Source: Chitinophaga arvensicola (GTDB lineage Bacteria; Bacteroidota; Bacteroidia; Chitinophagales; Chitinophagaceae). Taken from it: a DNA stretch of 64,000 nucleotides. Where the stretch lies: assembly GCF_900110835.1 (NCBI RefSeq), contig NZ_FOJG01000001.1, positions 2,119,022 to 2,183,021 of the forward strand, in the 5' to 3' direction. Under the pieces are notes generated by a model. The model did not search any database, was not told the origin of the DNA, and saw only the letters and a program-made list of their open reading frames with translations. Position numbers and translations under genes: made by a program. Shown in pieces: positions 1 through 8,111 of this stretch; the first letter of the stretch is position 1; each line of letters begins with the position of its first letter.

Positions 1-387
1 AATGCCGCGCTGATGCTGCAATTGAACAATAAGTACCGTCTGTATAGCCGGAAGATTGCAGCAGTGCTGTCTGATAACGTATATAATTATACGTTGTCAG
101 ACAGCACTGAGATCAGGCGATCCGCTTACGGGAGTGCTGCATTTTATACCGGTACACCAGGTGCTTTGCCTGTAGAGGTGCGGGAGATATTCGGCGCCCG
201 CGCCGGCGCCCTGGAAAAGGTTATCCGGGAACTGCGGCTCATACAACCCGATGCGGTAACAAGATTGCCGCCACATTACCTGCACATGTTCCTGAACCGT
301 ATGTTTACCGCAAATGCCCGTTTACAGGAACTGGTGATATATCATTACCTGATGAAGTATTACGCATCGGTGGTAGCGCGGGGATAA
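1..387 (+). CDS. Lantibiotic dehydratase C-terminal / thiopeptide-type bacteriocin biosynthesis protein (5' truncated)
   Basis: The frame is open from the first base, so the gene begins before the window and only about 128 C-terminal residues are seen. The end of the protein (PPHYLHMFLNRMF, then LQELVIYHYLMKYY) matches the typical tail of the SpaB_C / thiopeptide-type bacteriocin domain, the elimination-type domain of class I lanthipeptide dehydratases, which removes glutamate from glutamylated Ser/Thr. In many Bacteroidota this domain is a separate protein next to a LanB glutamylation protein, and which form is present here cannot be told. The next gene is unrelated, so this is the downstream edge of a possible RiPP cluster. 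A 19-bp inverted repeat lies inside the coding sequence at 62-109. Family call from remembered motifs; the rest of the cluster is not visible. Confidence 0.72.
   Translation, partial: NAALMLQLNNKYRLYSRKIAAVLSDNVYNYTLSDSTEIRRSAYGSAAFYTGTPGALPVEVREIFGARAGALEKVIRELRLIQPDAVTRLPPHYLHMFLNRMFTANARLQELVIYHYLMKYYASVVARG
62..109. repeat. Near-perfect inverted repeat inside the lanB-like coding sequence
   Basis: Arms at 62-80 (cagtgctgtctgataacgt) and 91-109 are complementary with one G-T mismatch across 19 bp. The 10-base spacer 81-90 is AT-only. The repeat stays in frame and codes for the segment from about VLSDN to LSDST. It would form a strong hairpin in mRNA or a cruciform in DNA. Confidence 0.85.
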
Positions 388-585
388 TGTGGCTGTTATC
401 GGTGCGACCAGGATTTTTTTTGTAGATGCCCGTAAAATTATCCCGAGGGCCAGGATAGCGGTCACTTCACTATTTCCGTGGTACTGCCCGCCATTCATCC
501 ATAAATTGCAGAATCCATAAAATCCTTGTTATTTTTACAGGGTAAGTTTAAAGTTCCCCTCATCAATTATTGAAAACTAAGTAAC
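388..585. other. Intergenic region upstream of the sugar dehydrogenase
   Basis: About 200 bases between the bacteriocin gene and the sugar dehydrogenase. No ORF of note, no RNA gene and no clear terminator hairpin were seen. The promoter of the next gene should lie near 525-575, but no exact TAnnTTTG box was found. Confidence 0.5.
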
Positions 586-1857
586 ATGAAAACAAGAATC
601 GCTCTCCTGGGATGTTTGTCCGTGATGACCTTGTTATCGGTGCAAAGCAGGGCCAATAATGGCGACAGTAGTGTTATTCGTCCTATGGTGGCAGATCCGG
701 CCAATGCAGGATTGAAACTGCCTACCGGCTTTAAGGCACAGGCCATTGCAGAGAACCTGGGCGCCGCCCGTCACATCGCAGTAACGCCGCTGGGGGATGT
801 CTATGTAAAAATTCAGACTTCCAAACCAGGCAAAGCTATTGCCGTTATACATGGCAATGAAGTAAAAACCTTTGGTACTTACCGGGGCACGGGTATGGTG
901 ATCAAAGGCAATTACCTGTATACATCTTCCGATGAAGAAGTATATCGTTATGCCCTCAATGATAAATTTGAGGTGATCAATCCGGATCAGCCCGAGAAGC
1001 TGGTGACAGGTTTGATTAACCGGCATCAGCATGAAGCAAAAGCGCTGACGCTGGATAATGAAGGGAACATTTATGTAAATATCGGTGCCTATTCTAATTC
1101 CTGCCAGGTGCAGGACCGTGCGAAAGGATCCAAAGGAATAGAAGGCTGCCCGATCCGTGATTCAGCGGCGGGTATCTGGCAGTTCCGGGCAGATAAGCAA
1201 AACCAGACCTATGGCGATGGTACGCGTTATGCCAGCGGGTTGCGTAATGTAGTGGGGCTCGACTGGAATACAGCAGACAATCAATTGTTCGTGATGCAAC
1301 ATGGCCGGGATGGTTTGTTTGATATGTTTCCGGAATACTACAACCTGCAACAGGGAAATGAGTTGCCTGCTGAATGTATGTATGCGTTGAAGAAAGGAGA
1401 TGATGCAGGCTGGCCGTACATTTATTACGACGGAGAGCAACATAAGAAAATACTGGCGCCGGAATACGGTGGCGATGGTAAGAAAAAAGGAGGTGAAAAT
1501 GCCATTGATCCGGCTATTGCTTTCCCTGCACATATGGCGCCTAATGGTTTGTTGTTTTATACCGGTAACCAGTTTCCTGCAAAGTACAAGAACGGTGCGT
1601 TCGTTGCTTTTCATGGTTCCTGGAACCGCCAGAAAGGACAGAAGGGTTATTTTGTAGCGTTTGTACCATTTAAAGATGGTAAACCAACCGGAAAATGGGA
1701 GATTTTTGCAGATGATTTTGCAGGCGTAGAAAACATTCAGTCACCGGGTCAGGCAAAACATCGTCCTTGCGGATTGGCTCAAGGACCCGATGGTTCCCTG
1801 TATGTAACGGATGATGTAAAAGGAACAGTTTATAAAATCACCTATGGTGGTAAATAA
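586..1857 (+). CDS. PQQ-dependent sugar dehydrogenase (sorbosone/aldose dehydrogenase-like), secreted
   Basis: A 423-residue protein with a signal peptide over about residues 1-23, then a six-bladed beta-propeller of the soluble PQQ glucose/sorbosone dehydrogenase type. Visible family signatures are HQHEAKALTLDNEG (His147/His149, the position of the catalytic His), YASGLRNVVGLDWN (Arg220 region) and HGRDGLFDMFPEYY. The family oxidises aldoses in the periplasm with PQQ and passes electrons to a cytochrome. The next gene, nine bases downstream, encodes a c-type cytochrome, which fits this electron path. The ATG at 586 is chosen because the signal peptide follows directly. Substrate is unknown, and no PQQ synthesis genes are in the window. 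Confidence 0.85.
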   Translation: MKTRIALLGCLSVMTLLSVQSRANNGDSSVIRPMVADPANAGLKLPTGFKAQAIAENLGAARHIAVTPLGDVYVKIQTSKPGKAIAVIHGNEVKTFGTYRGTGMVIKGNYLYTSSDEEVYRYALNDKFEVINPDQPEKLVTGLINRHQHEAKALTLDNEGNIYVNIGAYSNSCQVQDRAKGSKGIEGCPIRDSAAGIWQFRADKQNQTYGDGTRYASGLRNVVGLDWNTADNQLFVMQHGRDGLFDMFPEYYNLQQGNELPAECMYALKKGDDAGWPYIYYDGEQHKKILAPEYGGDGKKKGGENAIDPAIAFPAHMAPNGLLFYTGNQFPAKYKNGAFVAFHGSWNRQKGQKGYFVAFVPFKDGKPTGKWEIFADDFAGVENIQSPGQAKHRPCGLAQGPDGSLYVTDDVKGTVYKITYGGK

Positions 1858-1866
1858 TGATCTTGT

Positions 1867-2280
1867 ATGAAGAAAATCATATTAACAGGTGTTGCACTCA
1901 GTGCAGCACTTTCTTTTTTAGCTGCGCAAACAAAAAAGCCGGTGGCAGGTTCATCGGTCGCCAGAGGTAAAAAGGTGTACGAGCAATACTGTCTTACCTG
2001 TCACCAGGTGGATGGCAGTGGTGTTCCGCATTTAAACCCGCCACTGATCAAAACAACTTTTGTGTTGGGAGAGAAACCGGCGCTGGTACAGGTGATATTA
2101 AAGGGAATGCAGTCGTCTGTGCCGATAGATGACGAATATTATTCGAACAATATGCCACCGCATAATTTTCTGAAAGACCAGGAGATTGCGGATGTGTTGA
2201 CTTATGTAAGAAATAATTTTGGCAACAAGGCGGGTGCGGTAACAGCAGCGGAGGTGAAGGCCATCCGTGCGAAGAATTAA
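1867..2280 (+). CDS. Secreted c-type cytochrome, partner of the PQQ dehydrogenase
   Basis: A 137-residue protein with an N-terminal signal peptide (about 1-20) and one haem-binding motif CLTCH (Cys42, Cys45, His46). Met96 in NNMPPH is the likely second axial ligand. This is the usual size of a single-haem class I cytochrome c. It starts nine bases after the dehydrogenase stop, so both are probably on one mRNA, and it likely accepts electrons from the PQQ enzyme and passes them to the respiratory chain. A strong hairpin follows the stop codon at 2300-2335. Confidence 0.88.
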   Translation: MKKIILTGVALSAALSFLAAQTKKPVAGSSVARGKKVYEQYCLTCHQVDGSGVPHLNPPLIKTTFVLGEKPALVQVILKGMQSSVPIDDEYYSNNMPPHNFLKDQEIADVLTYVRNNFGNKAGAVTAAEVKAIRAKN

Positions 2281-2299
2281 CGGATTAAATGATCATTAT

Positions 2300-2335
2300 A
2301 CAAAAGGGGCTGACCATATGGTCAGCCCCTTTTGT
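2300..2335. terminator. Rho-independent terminator after the cytochrome c gene
   Basis: A perfect palindrome centred on catatg, with arms ending in AAAAGGGGCTGACC and its complement. The T-run on the plus strand and A-run upstream allow it to act in both directions between the convergent cytochrome and tailspike-like genes. Confidence 0.85.
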
Positions 2336-2402
2336 ATCTGACAACAGTATCATGAACATGATGTGTAGTCTTCTTTTTATTTCAAGGTAAAGGGACGGGT
2401 TT

Positions 2403-5400
2403 TTAGTCCTTTTCGGTTAAAAGGATGGCCATGATGGCGCTGTCATTTGCGCCGCCCCTGCCTTCCAGTTGCATCACGATTTCTCCTGCGACAGGACTTA
2501 CATTCAACATTTCGATATGGAACAAAGTGTTATAGTTGTCGTCGTGCGTGAAGATGGTATTGCCGCCGATAGTGGCTTTGAAACCAAATTCCGCTGAAGT
2601 GTTGTCCGTTTTGTAGCAATACAGGAAACGGATATCGTATTTCTTACTGTTGTTGGCACCTTGAATGCGCCAGTCGTTGAATCCATACAATCTTCTTCCG
2701 TCGGCGTATACAAAGGTTGGCAGGCCTTTGTAGGAAGCTGCCAGTCCCGGCATCAGTGTATCCCACTGGGTACTCTGCGGTTTGAAGGAAAGACCGGTAA
2801 CAGCACCGGTTGCATCGATCAGGCCAGTCGTGGCAGCGCCGTTGTTGGCGGTGTTGGTGATCTTATTGAAGTTGCCGGTTACGGGTTGGGCGGAACTGCC
2901 GAAGTCGAGCCATACTCTCCTGGTGCCTGCCGGTGTGATGTTGGTGTATACGGTGGCCAGCCTTGTCTGCAGTGCTGTTTTAGTGCTGCTTGCAGTCAGG
3001 TTACCTACTACACGTACTGCTTCCAGGTAATCATTGTAATCGCTGCTGGTTTCTGCACGTACCACAAAGAAGGTCGCTTCCTGTTCTTTGTTTTTACTAT
3101 GCATTTGCAGGATGTCTTTCTCGAAGTCAAACCCGGCAGTGGCTTTATTATAGAGTTTACCATTCCAAAGTTCGGCGTTGTGACCACCTCCAAACACCAG
3201 GCGTGTTAATGGCGGGAAGAAGGGTTGTTGTGCGACCAGGGCATCAATTGGTGCAATGTTACTTCCCTGTACGCCGATCTGTGTATCGGCGAGGCCTACT
3301 ACTATCATACCCGGGATATCTTTTATAGTGGCTGCATTGGCGACCATGTTATTGGCCGGGATGGAGCTGAGTATATAAGACGTGAGGAGGGAAGGATAAG
3401 CAATGATAAATGTGGCGATACCACCTGCTCCGCTGGATAAACCGGTGCCGCTGATCCTGTTGGGATCTACGTTGAAATTGGCCAGCAGGTAATCGTAGGC
3501 TTTCTTTACCGAGGCGGCTGTGTGTTCGAAAGCTGCCTGTGGACAGATCACTACGCTGTTCATTGCCTGTCCGGCGTTGATCAGTTGTGGTAAACCTGTT
3601 TCCAGGACATTGTTGATGTCTGTTCCCATGCCACCGTCGCCGTGCAGGAAGATGATAGCAGGTAATTTCTCTGCTGCTGCCGGGTCGTATCCGGCTGGCA
3701 GGTAGATCCAGCATTTGCTGTTGGTGGCCGTGTCGTACACGTTGTTGTTTGGGCCACCGGAGCTGAACCACTGAGATGCGGTGACGGCTTGTTTGGTGAT
3801 TTGTACCGTATCGCTGGCAGTTTGTCCGATGCTGTCGGTAACGGTTAACCTGAACACATATACGCCGGTAGTTAAGCCCGTAACGGTGGTACTTACTGCA
3901 GTTGCGTTGGTAATAACACCTGCGGCAGGACCGGAAACTTTTTCCCAGAGGTAAGATTGTATGGTACCGTTGGGGGTGGTAGATCCGGCGCCGTTGAGCG
4001 TTACAGTAGTGCTGCCGGTGGTTTGATCCACGCCGGCGTTGGCGGTTGGGGGTACTATTACCACCGCGTCATTTACCACTACATTTACAGTGTCGCTGGC
4101 AGGGCTGCCGGTTGATGGAGTGCCAGTTACCTTGAAGGTATAGGTGCCTTTTATGAGGCCGGTTACTGCAGTGTTCTGGCTATTGGGAGAAACGATAACA
4201 GCGCCGGTATTGCTGCCGATGCCAATGATCTCCGTACCGATCCTGAATCCGTTTACTCCACTGGCAGGCAGGTAGTAGTTATTCACATCCAGCCCGGTGA
4301 GTGTAGCTTGTTCCGTGTTGGCGTTAGCGTTAGTACCTTCAGTTACGGCGCCACCGTTTTCCACGTATACAGCACGTACGTTCTGCCATTTCGCGAGGAT
4401 ATTCCGGTTCAGCAATACTGGTGCGGTACCGCCCCGGAAGCCATTTACACGTACGCAGCTGGAGTGTACATCAGCGATGGTGTTATCTTCAATGGTAACG
4501 GTTTGCGGGCCTTCCACACGCAGGCTGATGCCTTCATTCTGGCCGCGTACCAGCAGGTTATTTTTAATAACACCGGAGCTGCTGGCATAACATTGCAGTA
4601 AATCGCCCCAGCTGTCGTGGATATAGTTGTTGGTGATTTCCCAGTTGGTAACACCACCCCAGATGATACCGCCGTTATCGGACCATACATTACGGGATGC
4701 ATGGTTGCGGATTTCGTTATTGTAGATTTTTACATCATCTGAACCGGCTACCTGGATACCATCGCCACCGATATTGTACAACAGGCAGTGATGAATGCGT
4801 ACATTATTGATACGTATAGGCACTTTGTATCTTACCGGATCTGGCACTTCGCCCACGTTGGGATAATAGGGTGCGCCCGTGCCGGGAGCCTGTGTATCCC
4901 AGTAAGGAGCCGTATGGCCGATGTACATCCCTTCATTGTAGTTGTCGTGGATGATACAGTTGTCGATGCGGATATTTTCCAGTCTCTTACTGGTTCCCCA
5001 GCTGTTGGTATCTGCCAGTACTACTTCTTTTTTACACCAGATGGGTGTACCACCACCGGTGGAGGTGAGGTAGGCGATGCGGACATTATCTGTATACATT
5101 TCGCAGATAATGTTTTTATAGGCTTCGCGGGCGGGAACGGCCAGGGAACCTTTCAGCAGGAAGGAATTTACATCTGTGCCCCACACGATCATGTGTTTAC
5201 AGTTGGACAGATTTAAGGCTGCCGCATAAGAGCCGCCGTTCCAGCTTTCTTCTCCGATAGTAACCACTTCACCTTCTACGTTCTGCACAAAAATGGGATT
5301 GGCAAGGGTACCCTGGAAGTTTTCAAATCCAACTGATTTGAAGGTTCCTTTTAACAGGATCAGGTCACCAGGTTGATAGCCGCCACTGGTAAAGTTTAAC

Positions 5401-5894
5401 AGTGCCCTGCCCTGTGCATCCGGCAGGATGGTGAATGTTCTGGCAGGATTATGCGTGTAGCTGAGCCGGTCGTAGTTAACGCCATTGTTGATCGGGCCGG
5501 TTACCTGCTCCCAGAGCCAGGAATTGGCGATTCCCTGTACGGCAGTAGCCGTTAAATTGGTATTGCTTACCGGCAGGTTGATCGCCTGGTCTGCGCCGGC
5601 GCTCACAATCAGGGTGGCTGGTGCCGGGGCCAGGGCATCAATTTGTTGCTGTAAACCGGTGAGCACATTCTGAAGGCCGATGATATCCGCGATCACGTGG
5701 GTGTGATTAGCGGCTGCCTTGCCATTCAGCGCGGTCTGTGTAGCCGTGCTTACCGGTTTGGCGGCGTCGCTGGTGTTGTCTACCTGGCTTAGGCCGACTG
5801 CATTCTTGTCTAAAGTTTGCCAGGTCTCATCTCCTCTCCAGTACTGGTCTGGTGTGCCAGCTGCAAGGAGTGCTTTTGATTCATTTTCGGGCAT
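2403..5894 (-). CDS. Tailspike-like mosaic: tail-fibre-like N-terminus, parallel beta-helix inserted in a PKD-like domain, second PKD, esterase
   Basis: 1163 residues, no signal peptide. Residues 1-90 resemble phage tail-fibre connectors (GLSQVDNTSDAAKPVST, then NHTH). A PKD/Ig-like domain starts near 97 and reaches WLWEQVTGP (126-134). Its second half reappears only near 562-610 (AVIVSPNSQNTAVTGL). Between them lies a right-handed beta-helix rich in IxNNxIxD-type turns, typical of polysaccharide lyases and tailspikes. A second PKD-like domain spans about 615-700. An alpha/beta-hydrolase follows at 725-910 with HGDGG (751-755), nucleophile elbow GLSSG (818-822, Ser820), candidate Asp870 and His905. 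The C-terminal ~200 residues look beta-rich and are unrecognised. Likely a carbohydrate-degrading, de-esterifying surface or particle-borne protein. How it leaves the cell is unknown. Confidence 0.7.
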   Translation of the reverse strand: MPENESKALLAAGTPDQYWRGDETWQTLDKNAVGLSQVDNTSDAAKPVSTATQTALNGKAAANHTHVIADIIGLQNVLTGLQQQIDALAPAPATLIVSAGADQAINLPVSNTNLTATAVQGIANSWLWEQVTGPINNGVNYDRLSYTHNPARTFTILPDAQGRALLNFTSGGYQPGDLILLKGTFKSVGFENFQGTLANPIFVQNVEGEVVTIGEESWNGGSYAAALNLSNCKHMIVWGTDVNSFLLKGSLAVPAREAYKNIICEMYTDNVRIAYLTSTGGGTPIWCKKEVVLADTNSWGTSKRLENIRIDNCIIHDNYNEGMYIGHTAPYWDTQAPGTGAPYYPNVGEVPDPVRYKVPIRINNVRIHHCLLYNIGGDGIQVAGSDDVKIYNNEIRNHASRNVWSDNGGIIWGGVTNWEITNNYIHDSWGDLLQCYASSSGVIKNNLLVRGQNEGISLRVEGPQTVTIEDNTIADVHSSCVRVNGFRGGTAPVLLNRNILAKWQNVRAVYVENGGAVTEGTNANANTEQATLTGLDVNNYYLPASGVNGFRIGTEIIGIGSNTGAVIVSPNSQNTAVTGLIKGTYTFKVTGTPSTGSPASDTVNVVVNDAVVIVPPTANAGVDQTTGSTTVTLNGAGSTTPNGTIQSYLWEKVSGPAAGVITNATAVSTTVTGLTTGVYVFRLTVTDSIGQTASDTVQITKQAVTASQWFSSGGPNNNVYDTATNSKCWIYLPAGYDPAAAEKLPAIIFLHGDGGMGTDINNVLETGLPQLINAGQAMNSVVICPQAAFEHTAASVKKAYDYLLANFNVDPNRISGTGLSSGAGGIATFIIAYPSLLTSYILSSIPANNMVANAATIKDIPGMIVVGLADTQIGVQGSNIAPIDALVAQQPFFPPLTRLVFGGGHNAELWNGKLYNKATAGFDFEKDILQMHSKNKEQEATFFVVRAETSSDYNDYLEAVRVVGNLTASSTKTALQTRLATVYTNITPAGTRRVWLDFGSSAQPVTGNFNKITNTANNGAATTGLIDATGAVTGLSFKPQSTQWDTLMPGLAASYKGLPTFVYADGRRLYGFNDWRIQGANNSKKYDIRFLYCYKTDNTSAEFGFKATIGGNTIFTHDDNYNTLFHIEMLNVSPVAGEIVMQLEGRGGANDSAIMAILLTEKD

Positions 5895-6129
5895 AAGATT
5901 TCATTTGAGGAATTCATCATTCCTGATTAAGAATAAAAAAGGGTAACAAATAGTCCGGTAGGAAAGGACGCTCAAAACGTAGTGATAGCTACAGTACTAA
6001 AAGGTTAACATAATAGAGTGTTCAGGTGTTATTATAGTTACTAAACAAATATCCTGCATGACTGCGCTTTGGATTTGCGTGGGGAAAAATAGTCATCAAT
6101 TAACGTTGTCCTAATCGTATTTTTAAAGT
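5895..6129. promoter_or_regulatory. Divergent intergenic region between the tailspike-like gene and the ABC exporter
   Basis: 235 bases that must hold the promoters of both divergent genes. No exact TAnnTTTG match was found. A small inverted repeat (aggaat/attcct, 5908-5924) sits in the expected 5' leader of the minus-strand gene. Confidence 0.4.
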
Positions 6130-7944
6130 ATGAAGATTCTCTGGAACTATTTAAAACCACATCAATGGCTGGTGATTTTATCCTTACTACTGGCGGGAGT
6201 AAGCCAGGTGCTGGTGATGACAGATCCTTTAATTTTCGGTAAGATTATCGATGATTACGCAGGGAAAGCATCTGATATGCCGGAACAGGCGCTGGTGAAA
6301 GGCGTATTGTTCTGGTTAGGCGTGGCAGTAGTGATTGCTTTGCTCGCCCGACTGGCAAAATCTTTCCAGGAATATTTCCTGCGGCTGGTAGTGCAGAAAT
6401 TCGGGATGCAGGTATTCAATGATGGATTGAAACAAACGCTCCGCTTATCGTTTGAAGAATACGAAGAACAGCGTAGTGGTGAAACACTGGCCATATTACA
6501 AAAAGTAAGAACCGATACGGAAAGATTTATCACTGCCTTTATCAACATCCTGTTTACCTCGCTTGTAGGGATGGGATTTCTCATCTGGTATGCCATTACT
6601 AAGCATTGGGCATTGATTCCCGTATTTGTGATCGGTATTATTTTCCTGGGAGGCCTGACCGGTTTACTCAGTAAAAAAATGAAAACAGTACAACGGGCCA
6701 TCAACCGGGAAACCCTGCAATTGTCTGGCGCTATTACAGAGTCGTTGCGAAATATAGAACTGGTGAAAAGCCTGGGCTTAACTTTCCCGGAAATCAGGCG
6801 GTTAAAAACATTTACCAGGGAAATTTTTGACCTGGAAATGGAGAAGACCCGGCAGGTAAGAACTTTATCTTTTTTACAGGGTACTACGCTGAATGTATTG
6901 AAGCAATCGATCCTTTTTATTCTGCTGTGGCTTATTTTCCGGAATATACTGACTACGGGAGAATTGATCACCATGCAGTTTATCACCACCGCGATTTTTG
7001 TGCCGTTGCAGGACCTGGGCAATATTATTATCCAGTACCGGGAAGCAGAAGCATCGCTGCAATTATTTCATAAACTCATGCAACGCCCGGTGGAAGAGCG
7101 TCCGGAGGAACCGGTGGAGATAGGCGAGTTACAACAGTTGCGATTTGATAACGTAGTATTCCGGCATAAAACCGCTACCTCCAATGCCATCGATCATATT
7201 TCATTTTCAGTGGAAACCGGCGATACAATTGCATTTGTGGGACCCTCCGGTTCCGGAAAATCTACCCTGGTAAAACTATTGGTAGGTTTATACAAACCAG
7301 TAGCAGGAGAAATATATTTCAATGATGTGCCTTCCGGCGATATCCGGTATAATGCTTTACGGAGACAGATCGGCTTTGTTACACAGGATACTCAGCTGTT
7401 TGCAGGGACCATTAAGGAAAACCTGTTGTTTGTGAAATCGGATGCCACAGACGCAGAAGTAATTGACGCCCTGGAAAAGGCCTCCTGTACTGCATTACTG
7501 GCACGTTCAGAAAAAGGGATCTATACTAAACTGGGAGAAGGTGGCGTAAAATTATCCGGTGGGGAAAAACAACGTATCTCCATCGCCCGGGCATTGATCC
7601 GGCACCCGCGCCTGCTGATTTTTGATGAAGCCACTTCTGCGCTGGATTCTATTACAGAAGAAGCCATTACCGATACCGTCAGAAGTATTTCTGCCCGCAG
7701 GGAACAGATCACCGTACTCATTGCGCACCGCTTGTCGACCATTATGCATGCCGACCGGATTATTGTACTGGAACGGGGTAAGATCGCAGAAACCGGCACA
7801 CACGCCGAACTGGTGGAACACAAAGGATTATATTATGCCATGTGGCGGCAGCAGATCGGAGAAAGGAGAACACCGGGATTGCCGGTCAGTGCGAAGGGAA
7901 CGGGAGATGAGGAGGGGGAAGAGGAAGAATGGGATGCTTTATAG
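6130..7944 (+). CDS. ABC exporter, fused transmembrane and ATPase domains (MsbA/multidrug type)
   Basis: A 604-residue half-transporter that should work as a homodimer in the inner membrane. Six membrane segments lie in residues 15-300. The nucleotide-binding domain follows with Walker A GPSGSGKST (371-379), Q-loop near VTQD (417-420), signature LSGGEKQR (475-482), Walker B LLIFDE (495-500) and H-loop His533. The domain order is that of type IV exporters for lipids, drugs or peptides. The C-terminus ends in an acidic tail (DEEGEEEEWDAL), a small oddity. No neighbouring gene indicates the substrate, and the gene appears to be transcribed alone. Start ATG gives a short cytoplasmic N-terminus before the first helix. 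Confidence 0.9.
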   Translation: MKILWNYLKPHQWLVILSLLLAGVSQVLVMTDPLIFGKIIDDYAGKASDMPEQALVKGVLFWLGVAVVIALLARLAKSFQEYFLRLVVQKFGMQVFNDGLKQTLRLSFEEYEEQRSGETLAILQKVRTDTERFITAFINILFTSLVGMGFLIWYAITKHWALIPVFVIGIIFLGGLTGLLSKKMKTVQRAINRETLQLSGAITESLRNIELVKSLGLTFPEIRRLKTFTREIFDLEMEKTRQVRTLSFLQGTTLNVLKQSILFILLWLIFRNILTTGELITMQFITTAIFVPLQDLGNIIIQYREAEASLQLFHKLMQRPVEERPEEPVEIGELQQLRFDNVVFRHKTATSNAIDHISFSVETGDTIAFVGPSGSGKSTLVKLLVGLYKPVAGEIYFNDVPSGDIRYNALRRQIGFVTQDTQLFAGTIKENLLFVKSDATDAEVIDALEKASCTALLARSEKGIYTKLGEGGVKLSGGEKQRISIARALIRHPRLLIFDEATSALDSITEEAITDTVRSISARREQITVLIAHRLSTIMHADRIIVLERGKIAETGTHAELVEHKGLYYAMWRQQIGERRTPGLPVSAKGTGDEEGEEEEWDAL

Positions 7945-8087
7945 GTAATTACAATGTGGGGATAGTGGCTGGTTTTACCCGGATTCCTGTTTATTTTACA
8001 TGCTTTGTGTACCGTCAGCACCGCTATTCCCGCTAAAAGCAAATAGCCGGAATTTTAAGATTGTCTATTAAATCCTGTATAAACTTA

Positions 8088-8095
8088 TATTTTTG
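8088..8095 (+). promoter_or_regulatory. Candidate Bacteroidota -7 box upstream of the serB-like fusion
   Basis: TATTTTTG fits TAnnTTTG. It lies 16 bases before the ATG at 8112 and inside the longer frame that would start at a TTG at 8061, which argues for 8112 as the true start. No well-spaced -33 TTG was found; one at 8061 is slightly too far. Confidence 0.4.
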
Positions 8096-8111
8096 TGCTC
8101 CAAACCGATAC

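Noticed and set aside
2661..3209. Long plus-strand frame inside the tailspike-like gene
   Set aside because: It lies wholly antisense to a 1163-residue gene with clear domains; its translation has no domain pattern.
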